64,000 nucleotides of DNA from NCBI GenBank assembly GCA_030248135.1, contig JASANC010002463.1, forward strand, positions 1 through 64,000, given 5' to 3'. This document shows positions 11,836 through 23,464 of the stretch, piece by piece (position 1 is the first letter of the stretch; each line of letters opens with the position of its first letter). The notes under the pieces were generated by a model. That model was not told the origin of the DNA, ran no database searches, and saw only the letters and a program-made list of their open reading frames with translations. The stretch comes from Theristus sp. LFF4_11 (Eukaryota; Nematoda; Chromadorea; Monhysterida; Xyalidae). The translations under genes were made by a program, and so were the position numbers.

Positions 11836-14800
11836 GATCGGCAATGGCGGTGTCTCGCGGCGACGACGTTGACTCTGGCTGCATCACGTTTTGTGAACTT
11901 GCTGAGGCGACGTCATGTGGACTGGTGGTTTCTGAAATAGCAAAAAAAACTCAGGGAGATGATCCGTTCACGAATTTTATTGAAGTTTTTGAGAATTTCG
12001 GACTGATCCGGTAATTCGTTCAATTCGAGTAAAAGCGGTACTTTTGAAATCCGCAATTTCAAGCGAACAACATGTGAATTCTTTTGATTAGTTTCACTCT
12101 TACATTCTACTCAATTTTTCAATCTGATCTTCCTACCTGAAGCCGGAAAAATACAAATAAACCTCAACTGACCAATCGTCGAAGTTCCATTTTCCAGTGA
12201 ACTTTTAGCGGCTGTCGCTTTTGGCAAGAAACGCAGTTTTGTTTTCGTTTCTGGATCAGTCAACATTGCCCAATAGATGTTCAACTGGTTGCGAAAGCCG
12301 TTGTTTGGCCTGAAATGGATAAAAAAGTTCAAATCTGACAAAATGTCGGTTTTTGAAGTGAGGTATCCAAATCCAATAAAGGAAACACAGTAAAACGTTT
12401 AAAACTAGCTTCGAAGTTTTGGTTAGTTTTCGTTTCGAACGTTTTTGGGTGATATTATCTTTCTTACCAAACCCCGGAAATTATTCGGGGTGGTGAATGG
12501 AAACAAAAGGGACAGGGCAAATGAAATGAAAAGCTGCCGATTACAGTTGCTTCGATCGAACGCGCTGTTTGAATTGAAAATCTCTTTCACTCTGACCACT
12601 TTTTGAAGAAAAAAGCCAAAACGTTACAAAATTACAGACTCACATTGAATACCAACTGGCATCGTCGATTTGCTGCAGCGCTTGCTCGAACGTCAGTTGA
12701 CGTGTCTTCATCAAATACGCGATCACAACAGTCGCAGAGCGCGAAATACCGCCGTCGCTATGGAAAAGGCACGTACAGGCACAAAGCAAATTGAAAAACA
12801 AACAAACAGACAGTCAGACTGCATCAACCAAGGCCAGTGATTTTCACGAAACGTTAAAGCTGAACAAGTCAAAATCGATTCAGTTCGGGTCTCGGAACTA
12901 GGGTTGTTAAAAAAAACAAAAATCGTCATTTTTTTTTGAATTTAAAAAAAATTTCAAAAATCAAAGTTGTGCTAAATCAATCAGGGAGTTCGAAGAACCA
13001 CATATGATATGCAAGCGCCTCCGGAATGACTCCCGTATGGCGGAACTTTGGAGATTTTGTTTTGGTGACCTCAATTACCCCTTTTCCAAACCGTTACCAT
13101 GCCTCTTCTAGTGTTTTGACCCCCAAAACGTCACTTATTGTCCCCAGCCCAAGTGAAAATACACATACCGGCTTGAAATTCGATCAAATCTGATGATGTG
13201 TCGCGACGGCAGGACACGAAACGGCAACCAGACAACGTAACGATTGCAAACGGAGCAGCTTGGACGCTCAAATTTAGATTGCGAGGCGAATCGTCAGCTT
13301 ATCTGCATCGGAAATGGTAAGCCAACCTTTGGGACGCTCAAAAACTTCATCGCAGATGTTGTATAAGCCTGAAATCAGTCGGTAAAACGGTCCAAAAATC
13401 GACTGCTAAAGGTTTTTACGAGGTAATATCAAAGAAAATTTTTATTGAACTTTCGAAAAATTGTGCCAAAATTGAGGTTTTCAGAGCATATTAGAGAAAA
13501 TTTTTTCGAATTTAAAAAAAAATCGGCATTTTTGTTTTTTTAAATCACTTTAAAAAAAAATTTGATTTTTGTTTAACAACCCTACTCGGAACATTTGGAT
13601 GGGCGCAGTGACGAGACACGTCGCGTGTGTGCAGCAATCGCAACGCACGGACGGCGCCCGCCCACCCCTGTTTTTTTGTTTTGGTTTTTGCCATTTAGTG
13701 GGTTCATTGAGCTTGAATCGATTGCCCAACAACTAAACATTCAGCGTCGTTATAAAACTAAAAAAATGTATTTTTTGGTCAACCAACGGGAGTCGCATTT
13801 CATGACCGTTCCCTGGTTTTTTGCGACGGCTCTACATTTTTGGCCAAAAAATGCCAACCAAAAACTCACCAATGAACGAGCACCACAGCCCCGCTGTCGA
13901 CGGCGCCGCTCACCCATTCAACCGCGTCCATCAACTAGGGTTGTTAAAAAAAACAAAAATCGTCATTTTTGTTTTTTTTTTAAAAAAAAAATTTTTTTTT
14001 TTAAAAAAAAAAATTTCAAAAATCAAAGTTGTGCTAAATCAATCAGGGAGTCCGAAGAACCACATATGATATGCAAGCGCCTCCCGAATGACACCCGTAT
14101 GGCGGAACTTTGCAGATTTTGTTTTGGTGACCTCAATTACCCCTTTTCCAAACCGTCACCATGCCTCTTCTTGTGTTTTGACCTCCAAAACGTCACTAAT
14201 TGTCCCCAGCTAAGCTAATGCTAAAGTGAAGACAAACATACCGCCTTGAAATTCGATCAATTCTTCTGATGGTGTCGCGACGACACGACACGAAGCAGCA
14301 ACCAGACAACGTAGCGCTTGCAAACGGTGCAGCGAGCACAATCGGACGCTCTGCGAGGCTAATCGTCACCTTATCTGCATCGGAAATGGTAGGCTAAGCT
14401 TTGGGACGCTCAAAAACTTCATCGCAGATGTTGTCGAAGCCTAAAATCAGTCGGTAAAACGGCCCAAAATCGACTGCTAAAGGTTTTACGAGGTATAATC
14501 AAAGAAAATTTTTGTTGAACTTTCGAAAAATTGTGCCAAAATTGAGGTTTTCAGAGCATATTAGAGGAAAATTTTTCGAATTTTTTTTTTTAAAAAAAAA
14601 ATCGGCATTTTTGTTTTTTTTTTAATCACTTTTTTTTTAAAAAAAAAAATTTTCATTTTTGTTTAACAACCCTACCATCAACCTCCCATCATTCAGAATG
14701 TCCTCGTGTTCGTCGTCGAACATTCGCACGTGCTTGTAACGAATTTTCGAACCAGCAGTCAGTTCTGGAAACGACAGAAAATGAGAATCATCCCCAAAAA

Positions 14801-15110
14801 GTTGTTCCAGAGAGCCTTAAAGTGCGCTAAACTTCGATACTTTAGCGTATTTTGCCTAAAATCAGATAAAAATACAAAAATGGTTTATTTTGGGCAAACA
14901 AAATTGACCTAATTTATGGCCGCAAAGGCAAAAAATTTTCAGATAGGTAGCTCACTTGAAAACCAAAACCTCACTTGGATCGAGCGCGACTGCTCGCACG
15001 CTCAGCACATGCGTGATTTTGGCGTCGTCGCCGTCGCCGCCACGAAAAACACGATGCGCAGCGCCGAGGTTGCCGATGTAAACGCCCGCTACCACCTGCG
15101 CTTTGCCCAT
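10867..15110 (-). CDS. DUSP12: DUSP12/YVH1-type dual-specificity phosphatase with C-terminal zinc module
   Basis: Seven minus-strand exons: 15110-14975, 14764-14676, 13934-13870, 12757-12653, 12309-12173, 11931-11582 and 11106-10867; 1122 nt, 373 residues (human DUSP12 is about 340). It starts MGKAQVVAGVYIGNLGAAH, a typical DSP N-terminus. The active site reads VLVHCDGGISRSATVVIAYL and its cysteine codon is split by intron 3 (TG|C). A PNNGFRNQLNIYW helix follows, then a linker with a pure CAA-encoded glutamine run. The C-terminus has YYRCANCRQALF, EEPLHWM and CQAKLGQFNWCG, the hallmark zinc module of this subfamily, which in yeast acts in 60S ribosome maturation. Intron 2 (14675-13935) coincides with a transposon; see findings. 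Intron 3 holds a second copy. Promoter and UTRs not determined. Confidence 0.88.
11784..11836. repeat. (TTG)n / polyglutamine tract in DUSP12 exon 6
   Basis: An essentially pure TTG run on the plus strand reads CAA on the coding strand. It encodes a run of about 17 glutamines between the phosphatase and zinc-binding domains. Such pure triplet runs are prone to length change. Confidence 0.9.
12899..13584. mobile_element. hAT-like MITE, family 1 (TAGGGTTGTT), in DUSP12 intron 3
   Basis: 686 bp, beginning TAGGGTTGTTAAA and ending AACAACCCTA. The 8-bp flank CTCGGAAC is present on both sides (12891-12898 and 13585-13592). Long A/T runs sit at both ends; the middle contains a conserved block with CATATGATATGCAAGCGCCT. 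No coding capacity. TIR sequence and 8-bp duplications fit the hAT superfamily. Confidence 0.9.
13936..14674. mobile_element. hAT-like MITE, family 1, constituting DUSP12 intron 2
   Basis: 739 bp, TAGGGTTGTT...AACAACCCTA, flanked by perfect 8-bp duplications CCATCAAC (13928-13935 and 14675-14682; GTTGATGG on the gene strand). It is a diverged sister of 12899-13584. On the gene strand the last G of one duplication plus the element's TA gives GTAGGG, and CCCTA plus the first G of the other gives CCCTAG. The predicted intron is therefore the element plus one base at each end (741 nt). Removing element and one duplication restores a continuous exon. Confidence 0.9.
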
Positions 15111-15526
15111 CTTCATTCATTGATCACCAAATTTCAGTTTGCTGTCAAACAAAATCCCCTGAAAATGATTAAAAAATCATTTTCTCAAAAAAAATGTTAA
15201 ATTTCTTGGTATTCATGTTGCAAATTAAATGTCTGCGCCACGGTAAATTATCGTAAAACTACATAGCTAAACCGGAGCAGGAGCCGATCTCTGATCCCGA
15301 TGTTTCATAGGACACAATTCCACAGACAACAACAAATCCTGCGACAGGAGAATGAACGAGCGCACAAAACCGTTCTGTTTATGAGTGTACTGTTGAATAA
15401 GTTTACTGAAGTTATAGCTGGCTCGTAGCTGTGGAAATTGGCGACTTTGCCATCGTCACCACGATTGATGAGCGACTTGCGGTCAGCAAAATCAATGGGC
15501 TGAAAATTGAACGTGGTTAGCATGAA

Positions 15527-15925
15527 TAGGGATGATGGCACGATACGAAGAAGCCGTTTTTTTTCATGAAAAGAAACCGCTTTTTTAACCAGTTTCTTTT
15601 CACGCCAAAAATAAAAAAAACCGGTTTTTTACCAATAGAAATCCTGAACTTTCAGTCGTCGAAACAATTTCAAATTTTCGATCGTCGAATCCACCACTCA
15701 ATTGTGTTATTGAGTTCTGTTGCATGTTGGTGGTTAGAACACCGTTGATTGCTGTTCACAAACTGACAAGAACAAGTTTTAGCCAGCTTTTCTTGCTAAA
15801 TTGTGTGTTTGCCAAAATGCAGAGCAATTTTACCCAAACTGGTCCAAAGTTCTGAAAAAAAACAGTTTTAAAACCGTGAAAAGAAACCGGTTTCTTTTCA
15901 CAAAAAAACGGTTTTTTCATCCCTA
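15527..15925. mobile_element. hAT-like MITE, family 2 (TAGGGATGA), 399 bp
   Basis: Begins TAGGGATGATGG and ends TTTTTTCATCCCTA, with perfect 8-bp duplications AGCATGAA at 15519-15526 and 15926-15933. Internal blocks repeat AAACCGGTTTTTT in both orientations, shared with 21277-22071. Non-coding. Confidence 0.9.
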
Positions 15926-16460
15926 AGCATGAAACAAGCGGGAAAGAAACAAATGATGCAACATATGAAAATCTATAACAAACAACCATTGGGGTTGATG
16001 TATTCGAACAATGAAAAAACAGACTCGACTCTGTCACCGTTTCAAAAAGCACTGAAAAAGCACATTGATGTACTGAAGACTTTTCCAAGAAGTCCACATG
16101 AAGAAACCACCACATTGTTTTTTCGAAACAGGTTCATGACAGAAAATGGCTTGAAAGAATGATTGTGATCACTTCTTTTTTAGTAAGTTATCATCGGACA
16201 GTTCATAATGCTTGTCATAATCGAGTTGGACGCGATCAAAAAGACCCCAGAGTGCGTCTGCTAGATCTGCAAAACAAATTTTTTTGTCCACAAACGATTT
16301 TAAGACAGGATGACGCAAACTTCGCCGCAACCAACCGTCTTCAAAATCACTTGTTGTACAACAGCTCACAATTTCAACGCAACTTAAAATAATTCCACGT
16401 TCCACCTATAACTTTGTTCACCCTTTTGTTTCAAACGCCATTTTCATTTTTTCCTAACAG

Positions 16461-16547
16461 TAGGGATGGAGCCGGTTCCGGTCCGGATTCCGGCGCCTAA
16501 AATTGGATCCGGTCCGGATTCCAGCAAATTTGCCGGATCCATCCCTA
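16461..16547. mobile_element. hAT-like mini-element (TAGGGATGGA), 87 bp
   Basis: TAGGGATGGAGCCGG...TCCATCCCTA with 8-bp flanks CCTAACAG / CCTGACAG (one mismatch). Its CCGGATCCGG-rich ends match those of the transposase-bearing element at 37522-39051, so it is probably an internally deleted derivative of it. Confidence 0.85.
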
Positions 16548-16574
16548 CCTGACAGTTTAATTTCAGCGTAACTA

Positions 16575-16681
16575 CAGTCCCTCTGGACAATATGCAACAA
16601 GCTGATTGGTTGGTTATAGCAATTCTCAGCGCTGATTGGTTGGTCATCACGTCATGTTGTAAATATTATTCAGATGGACTG
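16575..16681. mobile_element. Tc1/mariner-like MITE, 107 bp
   Basis: Begins CAGTCCCTCTG and ends CAGATGGACTG, one mismatch between the arms, flanked by TA on both sides. It contains two direct GCTGATTGGTTGGT motifs. The right end resembles that of the fragment at 23863-24013. Confidence 0.75.
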
Positions 16682-16730
16682 TAATTTCTCCGCAACTGAT
16701 TGTTTGGAACTTTTAGAAAAAGACTAAAAA

Positions 16731-16895
16731 ATGGTTGTTGTCGGCAATCATATTTGTTGTCCACAATGTGGCCGAGCATTCACGGTGCTCAGCAACATGC
16801 GGCGGCACTTACATCACCTGCACGGCATACTTCGTGAGCTACTTCCGCGAGTTGGTGAAGCAGTGGAGCGTCAACAGCAACGGCTGTGCCAATGA
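16731..16895 (+). CDS. Small ORF with a single C2H2 zinc finger (54 aa)
   Basis: ATG at 16731 opens MVVVGNHICCPQCGRAF and ends LCQ at TGA 16893-16895. Cys-x2-Cys is followed by 12 residues and then HLHHLH, satisfying a C2H2 zinc-finger pattern with His spacing of 3-5. A basic/amphipathic tail (LRELLPRVGEAVERQQQRL) follows. It could be a micro-ORF, one exon of a larger gene, or a gene relic. No flanking exon with a coherent phase was found. Function unknown; nucleic-acid binding is the family expectation. Confidence 0.45.
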   Translation: MVVVGNHICCPQCGRAFTVLSNMRRHLHHLHGILRELLPRVGEAVERQQQRLCQ

Positions 16896-17552
16896 ACTGC
16901 ATGCCTTGACAAATGTACGTTGCTAATAATTTTTGCACTGTGGCAAGATATGGAGCAGAGCTGTACCGTATCAAAAGTGACGCACACTTTTATGTGACCA
17001 ATGATTAGTCAAGTACGTCAACTTCGGATACAGAACCAGCATCTGTTTCAACATTTTCTTGCCTTTTCTAATTGTTGCTGAAAATCTATTTCATTTAAAA
17101 TCATTAAATAAACAGATAGATAGAACTGAAGAGAAGAATTAAATTTGAAATCAAACTAAAACCCCCAAAAAATCCGTTGAACATGAGCATAGAGAAGTAT
17201 AAAACTTTCACAATATTTGCAAACAATACAAAAAAGAAAAAACCACAAGGCGAAAACAAAAAGAAAGAAAAACAAATTAAAATCGACAGGTGACAGACAG
17301 AAAAAATTGAACACAAAAGAAACAAGATGTGAAATGGCCGCTTTGCTTGGCTGATCTATCATTGCGGCCCGTGAAATTCAGGCTTTAAGAGTTGCGGCCC
17401 GTTCGATTCCGGTCCGAATAATTCCGCCCGGAACGATTCCGGCCTGGCGAATTTTTCCCAACACAAACAATAAACTGCTGGGGGAATGTTTTTTCGCATT
17501 CCACTTCGCATTAGCATTCTGCAATCAACTTACCCAATTGCCGATATAAAAT

Positions 17553-18050
17553 TGGGAGCTTTTTACTAATGCGTAGTCCAAGACAAAATAGATGGCCCTG
17601 CACAAAATAAATGGCCCAAGACAAAATAAATAACCCTCCCTACACAAAAGAAATGGCCCTACACAAAATGAATGGCCAACGATTTGAAAACATTCTTAAA
17701 AGTGATTTTTGTGATTTTTGATCTGAGGTTGCTTGCAATGAGTCATTGTAGGTTCTTAATACTAAACCTAATCCTAATCATGAGCCAAGCTTTTGATAAG
17801 GTAAAAATGTTGCTTCCAATTGCAATGAGTCATTGTAGGTTCCTAATCCTATCCTAAGCCAAGCCTTTTTGATAAGGTGAAAATAATCAATTTCACCTTA
17901 TCAAAAAGGCTTGGCTTAGGTATTAGGATTAGGATTAAGATTAGGAACCTACAACGACTCATTGCAAGCAACCTCTGACTTATTTTGTGTTTGGCCATTT
18001 GTTTTGTGTAGGGCCATTCATTTTTTCTTGGGCCACGCGTTAGTAAAGAG
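17553..18050. mobile_element. MITE with long internal hairpin
   Basis: Ends are imperfect inverted repeats: GAGCTTTTTACTAATGCGT on the left and ACGCGTTAGTAAAGAGCGCC on the right. In the middle (about 17735-17985) the two halves are near-perfect inverted copies around TTTCACCTTATCAAAAAGGC. Flanks share AAATTG. Superfamily not assigned; boundaries approximate. Confidence 0.6.
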
Positions 18051-21000
18051 CGCCTGAAATTGATTGCAAAAAATAAAAATAAACTTCAGCCAAATATAAT
18101 CCTAACACTAAACAAAGTTGTTGCATGTCTCCTGAGCCAAGCCTTTGAAAAAAGGCAAGTCGGAAGCCTGAGTTTCTTAAAAATATTGGAAAGCCATGAT
18201 TTGTTTAATTGTGGTAATTGTTTCGGATTTATCGCAGATCACGAAAATTGGTACAGGTGGTTGACACTAGGTGGCTCCGTCGCGGTCGTACTAGGGAAAA
18301 ATTCTCCGGGCTGGAATCGAACGGGTCGCAATGAGCGGGCCGGTACTCTTCAGGTCGCACGCAATTAGAGAGCCGCAACTGAACACATGCCTGCGTGAAT
18401 TGGTGCAAGTGTGGAGAGTTCGGATCGCGGTTCACATTCTCTCATTCCATTTCCGTGACTTATGAAGCTTCACGGGCACGCTCTCAGTCTCGCACTGCTT
18501 CTCAGCTTTCAATAAAAATGTAAAGACAGCCCACTTGCCTTGTTGTTGCCGCCAGATTTGCTGCAGCAAAAGAATAAAATAATGTCTGAATGAATATCAG
18601 GGCAGCAACACAATTACAGAACAGTTATTGTCGTGGTTTGTGTTTTAAACTCAACTGACTGACATCCAGACATCAATTCGAATTCGAAATCAAAATCAAA
18701 GCGAATTTTATAATTCGGTCGAATTGGATTGGATTGGATCGAAACGGAACCGAATTGGAATGGATTCGGTCGACTCCATATTGAAATTGAAATGAATTGA
18801 AAAAAATTATTTGAAGGCAAGGAAACAAATAACAAACTTGCTTGTCGTTCATTTCCCATTCAACTCACTCACTCCTCAAGTATTGCCACTAAAACACCTT
18901 TTGACGTTTCAAAATTTTTCAAAAAAAGCTTTTTCCAACGTCTTCACTCTTCTCGTCCTTCCAAGTTTTTTCTTCTCGTCCTTTTCAAAATCAAAACAAA
19001 CTGTGTTTCTTCAGACAATTCCTTTTTTCGTCCTCTTCAAAATCAAAACAAACTGTGTTTCTTCAGACAATTCCTTTTTTCTTTCTTTCTTTCTTTCTTT
19101 CTTCTTACGTTCTCTTCCTTCTTTAAACTAAAATAAAAAAGACAAGTTTAAATCGAGTTAATCCACGCTTCGGGTTTAGGTATGTAGGCAAACCGTAAAT
19201 TATCACCGAAGAAGCAGAAAATGCGTGACTGCTCATGTTGCAAATTGAGCGGAGCGTACTGAACACGCCTTGACAATGCAGGCAACATGTTTTTAAACTA
19301 GGACTTTTTGCGAAGAACGGCTTTGCTGCCGCGGAGTTGACTTTTTCAATCAATTTAGGATCGTGATCGATGGTTTTTCAGAAATATTTTGTTGTGTGAT
19401 GTCGACCTGTCTTCTGTTTCAATGTTGAAAACACAGCTGTGTCGTGATTCGTGAAACAACAAAAAAAGAAACAATCAACGAACGACGGAAAACGGGATCG
19501 AAGATCGAGTCAACAACACACACAGACACAATTCAACGATTCAAAAGATGATTTGGAGAACAGGCATTGTTTCTGGCAGCGTTTTTAAGTTGATCCTGCC
19601 GATTCACTGCTTGTTTTTCAACCATCAATTTCAATAACGAGCATCAACCTGATCTCAATCACATCGAAATCGGAAATTATTATTCAATAAAATCCCTCAA
19701 ATCTGATTTTGCAACGATTTAGCATCATTGCGCTTCGTCTGATTGAGGTTTGTTTTGATTTCTCTTTTCTGTTTTAACCATTGTGTTGAATCGACGTCGA
19801 GGGTGGTTAAACCTGACCCGGTCGGAGCTGCAGGCCGGTCGGGGAGCAGAGCAGGCCGCAGGCGTAGGCCCACGCAAAAGTAGGCCCGCCTACTCGGAGC
19901 AGGCCTAACGTAAGGATGTTTTTTTTACATTTAACTTGAAACAATGTGAAATTTTTTACTCTGTTTGAAAATTCGATTTTTGGCTTAATTTTTTAAAATT
20001 GCAACAATCAACGTCAAAAGTCGACGAAGCTGTTTGGAGCGACCGACTTCAATATCGACCACAACACGAACCACCAACGATCGTCATTCTGCATGTCGCC
20101 ACTGCCGCCGCAGCAAATCGACTATCGTGAATAATTTTTTTATATTTGAAGCACGCCCCCCAAATTTTCGGCACCCCCCCCCCCCACGTGACGACACCTC
20201 CCTCGAAAATTTGCTTTCGCCTTCGGTGCCGCAGCCCCCACCGATTCCAAAAACCCGAAGGTACCAAACTACAGCGGGTTTGGGGAATGGACGGCTCACC
20301 ATCCCGTGGAACTAATACCCTCGCCACGTGACGGGGACAGCCTCTAAGCCCCGCTAATTATTCGAGCGCAGTTTTGCTTGTGCGTCTCTGTTTTTTTGCT
20401 TGTTTTTTTCTCTGTTTATTCTCATGTTCGTCGTTGGGTTACTTTTATTTTACTCGCTCCCATGTGGGATTGGTTCACTGATGTTCCTGCAGCTGACTCG
20501 GCAAGACGCTGTCGGTGATTTGGTTGATTATCGCGCAGAAGCAACGCGACCGTGACTGCGAACGTGACGGCGATACGACACTGGGCGAGGATACCGCATT
20601 GAAATGGAAGAAATGAATTCTGGGTGTGTGTGTTCGTTGGGTGCTCATCAACGTTGCTGTTTTAAGTCTGCATGTGAACATTGTTTTTCATGCTTTGCTT
20701 TGGCATTTCGGTTCATTTCTTGGTAAAATTGATGAAGGAAAAAAACTTCGTCAAACGTGTTCGTGATGCAACCGAAAAGCACCTCGTCTCGTCTGATGTG
20801 ACCCTGTGGCTAGTTCTATAAAACTGAACAGTTGAATAGTGAACAGTGAATTTTTGAACAGAATAGTTGGATAGTGTTCTATGAAGGAGAAAAGTGAACA
20901 GTGAAATTTTGAAGCTGGGGTTTTTCTGTTTTCTTCTCGGATGCCAAATGGCATCCACGCTGGCAAATCTGGATTATGGATGTCATTTGAAAATTTTGGA

Positions 21001-21276
21001 TGCCAACACAAAATGTCAAAACACAACACAATAATGGCGAAAAACAGTATTGATTGTTGTTTATCTTACTTTTTTATGCAAAAACGGGATATTTTTGACT
21101 TGACTGGTAACTCTACAGTCATCTTAAGTCAGTTTTGCCAAGTTTTGGCTTTTTACTCGTTCGCAAAAACTCATAATTATGACTCAATTTACCTTTTGAA
21201 AGTTTTAAATCAACAAAATACCGTTAATCTGTTCAAAAAATTTACACATGGGCCAAAAACTTGCGTGTGGTGCTCC

Positions 21277-22071
21277 TTGAGTTGGCACAGAAAAAAAACG
21301 GTTTCTTTTCCGTTTTAAAACCGGTTTTTCCAGTTTTTTTTCCTGAAAAAATAAAAAACCGGTTTTTTACCTTGAAATTTTTTAAACTTCGTGGCCAAAA
21401 ATCACAATTCTTCGTTTGATTGATAAAATGTAAAATTATATTTTTGAAAAAAACGGTGCAGTGAACTGTGTCGAACTGAACTGGTGAAGCATCATTTTGC
21501 AGAAGCTTTTGTGGCAAGGGTCAAGTGAAATACGATGAAGACAAGGTGACTGCTAAACTAAGTGCACATGAAGACTGACTGACGATGTTGTCGATTTGCA
21601 AAGGGTAACCAATGAAATATTATTTTTCGAACGCAATCCGCTACCGGTTTCACTTTGCAGTTCTGCAAATCTCGCCCCCTAATCGGGGTCAGCAATCCCG
21701 TCTCCTTGCAACCGTCCCTCCCCGCTCCCCACACCTACACGGTCACTGCCCAGTCTTTGTTTTCAATTTATTGAACGTGCTGCCCTGGAAACCAATAAAA
21801 GCGAAATGGATTTTATTTGAAACAAAAAATTGGGTAGCATTGGGTGGCAAAAAATAGCAAATTGGGTTGGTTGTATGCCCGAAAACAGCATTTTACGCTG
21901 CTCAAAATCACTAATTTTGATGTATTTCCTATTTTTAGTTCAAGATGCCAAGTTATGGAAAGTTTAGGAGCTGGGAAGCATTCGGTTTTTTATGGTTTTA
22001 AAACGGTTTTGAAACGGAAAAGAAACCGTTTTTTTCTGGCAATATAAAAAATCGGTTTTTTACCAACCCTA
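21277..22071. mobile_element. hAT-like MITE, family 2 relative, 795 bp
   Basis: Perfect 8-bp duplications GGTGCTCC at 21269-21276 and 22072-22079. The right end is ACCAACCCTA; the left end is degenerate (TTGAGTTGGCAC). Subterminal AAACCGGTTTTT blocks match 15527-15925. No coding capacity. Confidence 0.8.
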
Positions 22072-22891
22072 GGTGCTCCACAAATCATGTGGTGAACAGA
22101 TGAATGACAGACATTTGGTGGGCAAGGTGAATGAATGAAAAATGGACAGAAACAGGAGAGTTGTCGGAATAAAAGGTGGCAACGTGCGCACGGTGCAGAC
22201 CTCAACCGCAAACGAAAGGTTGAAAAACGCACCGCCAGCTCAATCGGACAAATCCTTCAGTAGTACATCTTCGAGTGTTTTGGTGGAATGACATCCACAT
22301 GATGTTTGTTGTATTTGCGTTTGTTGGTTGGAATGTTGCCGCACGCAGGAGAGAATATCATTGGATCAGATCAATTCAATTTCAATTGATTCTTTCAACT
22401 TGATTGGTTGAGCAATTCTTTGATTGAAAAAACAAGTGTAGAATTGGCAGGATCCAAAAATCCAATGCCACTGCTCAATCCAACACTTATTATTCAAATC
22501 ATACTGCAGTTGCAAATTCAATTCACTCGGTGTTTCAATGGGAATGCTATTCGGCTCGCTCGACGTCGCTCTTCTCAGCTTGTGCCAATGCCCATGACGA
22601 CGAAAAATCGACACACAAAACAATTCCACTAAATTAATGCTGGCTGAATGGTGAGTTCGCAGGGGCCAAACAATAGCCGTCGTTGCCCCGTCATCTAATC
22701 TTCTATCGTCAAATCAAATCAAATGAAACCGTTTATTTAATTCTTCAATCAATTTCATTCTTGATAAAGAAAGTTTTGAACCAAAAACTCAAAAATCTGA
22801 TTGTGATAGAGCCTGTCATCGTCGTTTCGTTCCACTCACTGTTAAGATTTTGATTTTCAAACCATGATTCAATTAAAATTTAACTCTCAAA

Positions 22892-23464
22892 CAGTACCGT
22901 GGGCGGGGGGGGGGTGGGGGGGGGTACCCCCCCCCAGCGCACCCGAGACCGTCGGGGGGGGGGGGTGGGGGGGGGCACCGTGCCACCCCCCCCCCTAAAC
23001 CCGGGCACCCCCCCCCATCGTACCCCCCCCCCCCCCCCCTCGCAAATTTGGCCGACACCCCCCCCACCCCCCCATGAATTTTTGTCTGGCGGACACCCCC
23101 CCCCCCCAAAATTTTCTGCACACCCAAAAAATTTTTTAGAAAATCATGATTTTTTGTCTATAAAGTCCATAATATAAGCTGAATATATGATAACTTGACC
23201 ATCTTCATTGTAATTTCAAAGATTTTGCAGCAAAATTTAGCGTTTTTCCTTTCAAATTTAAGCGAAAAAATTTCATGGGGGGGGGTGGGGGGGGTGGACC
23301 CCCCCCACAGAAAATTTTGAAAAAATGCACCCCCCCCCATGGGACCCCCCTGGGGGGGGTCCCACGTTACCATAGGTTGGACCCCCCCCCTCACTTTTTG
23401 GTCGGCACCCCCCCCACGGTACCATACCCCCCCCCTCGAAAATTTTTTTGGGCCCACGGTACTG
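22892..23464. mobile_element. hAT-like element made of G-runs and C-runs, 573 bp
   Basis: Ends CAGTACCGTGGGC and GCCCACGGTACTG are perfect inverted repeats, flanked by the 8-bp duplication CTCTCAAA (22884-22891 and 23465-23472). CAG...CTG ends with an 8-bp duplication are typical of hAT. The arms contain many runs of 7-17 C or G. Open frames through it (Gly/Pro-rich) are composition artefacts. Confidence 0.85.

Larger units (their letters stand above)
15111..16730. other. Upstream of DUSP12, no gene recognised
   Basis: Besides the transposons at 15527-15925, 16461-16547 and 16575-16681, nothing supports a coding exon. The DUSP12 promoter should lie here but no core element is convincing. Confidence 0.5.

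Noticed and set aside
12650..12790. Apparent loss of the phosphatase catalytic cysteine (HSDGGISRS instead of HCxxGxSRS), suggesting a pseudophosphatase.
   Set aside because: The Ser codon is intronic acceptor sequence. Phase-correct splicing from exon 3 (ending TG) to exon 4 (starting C) restores HCDGGISRS.
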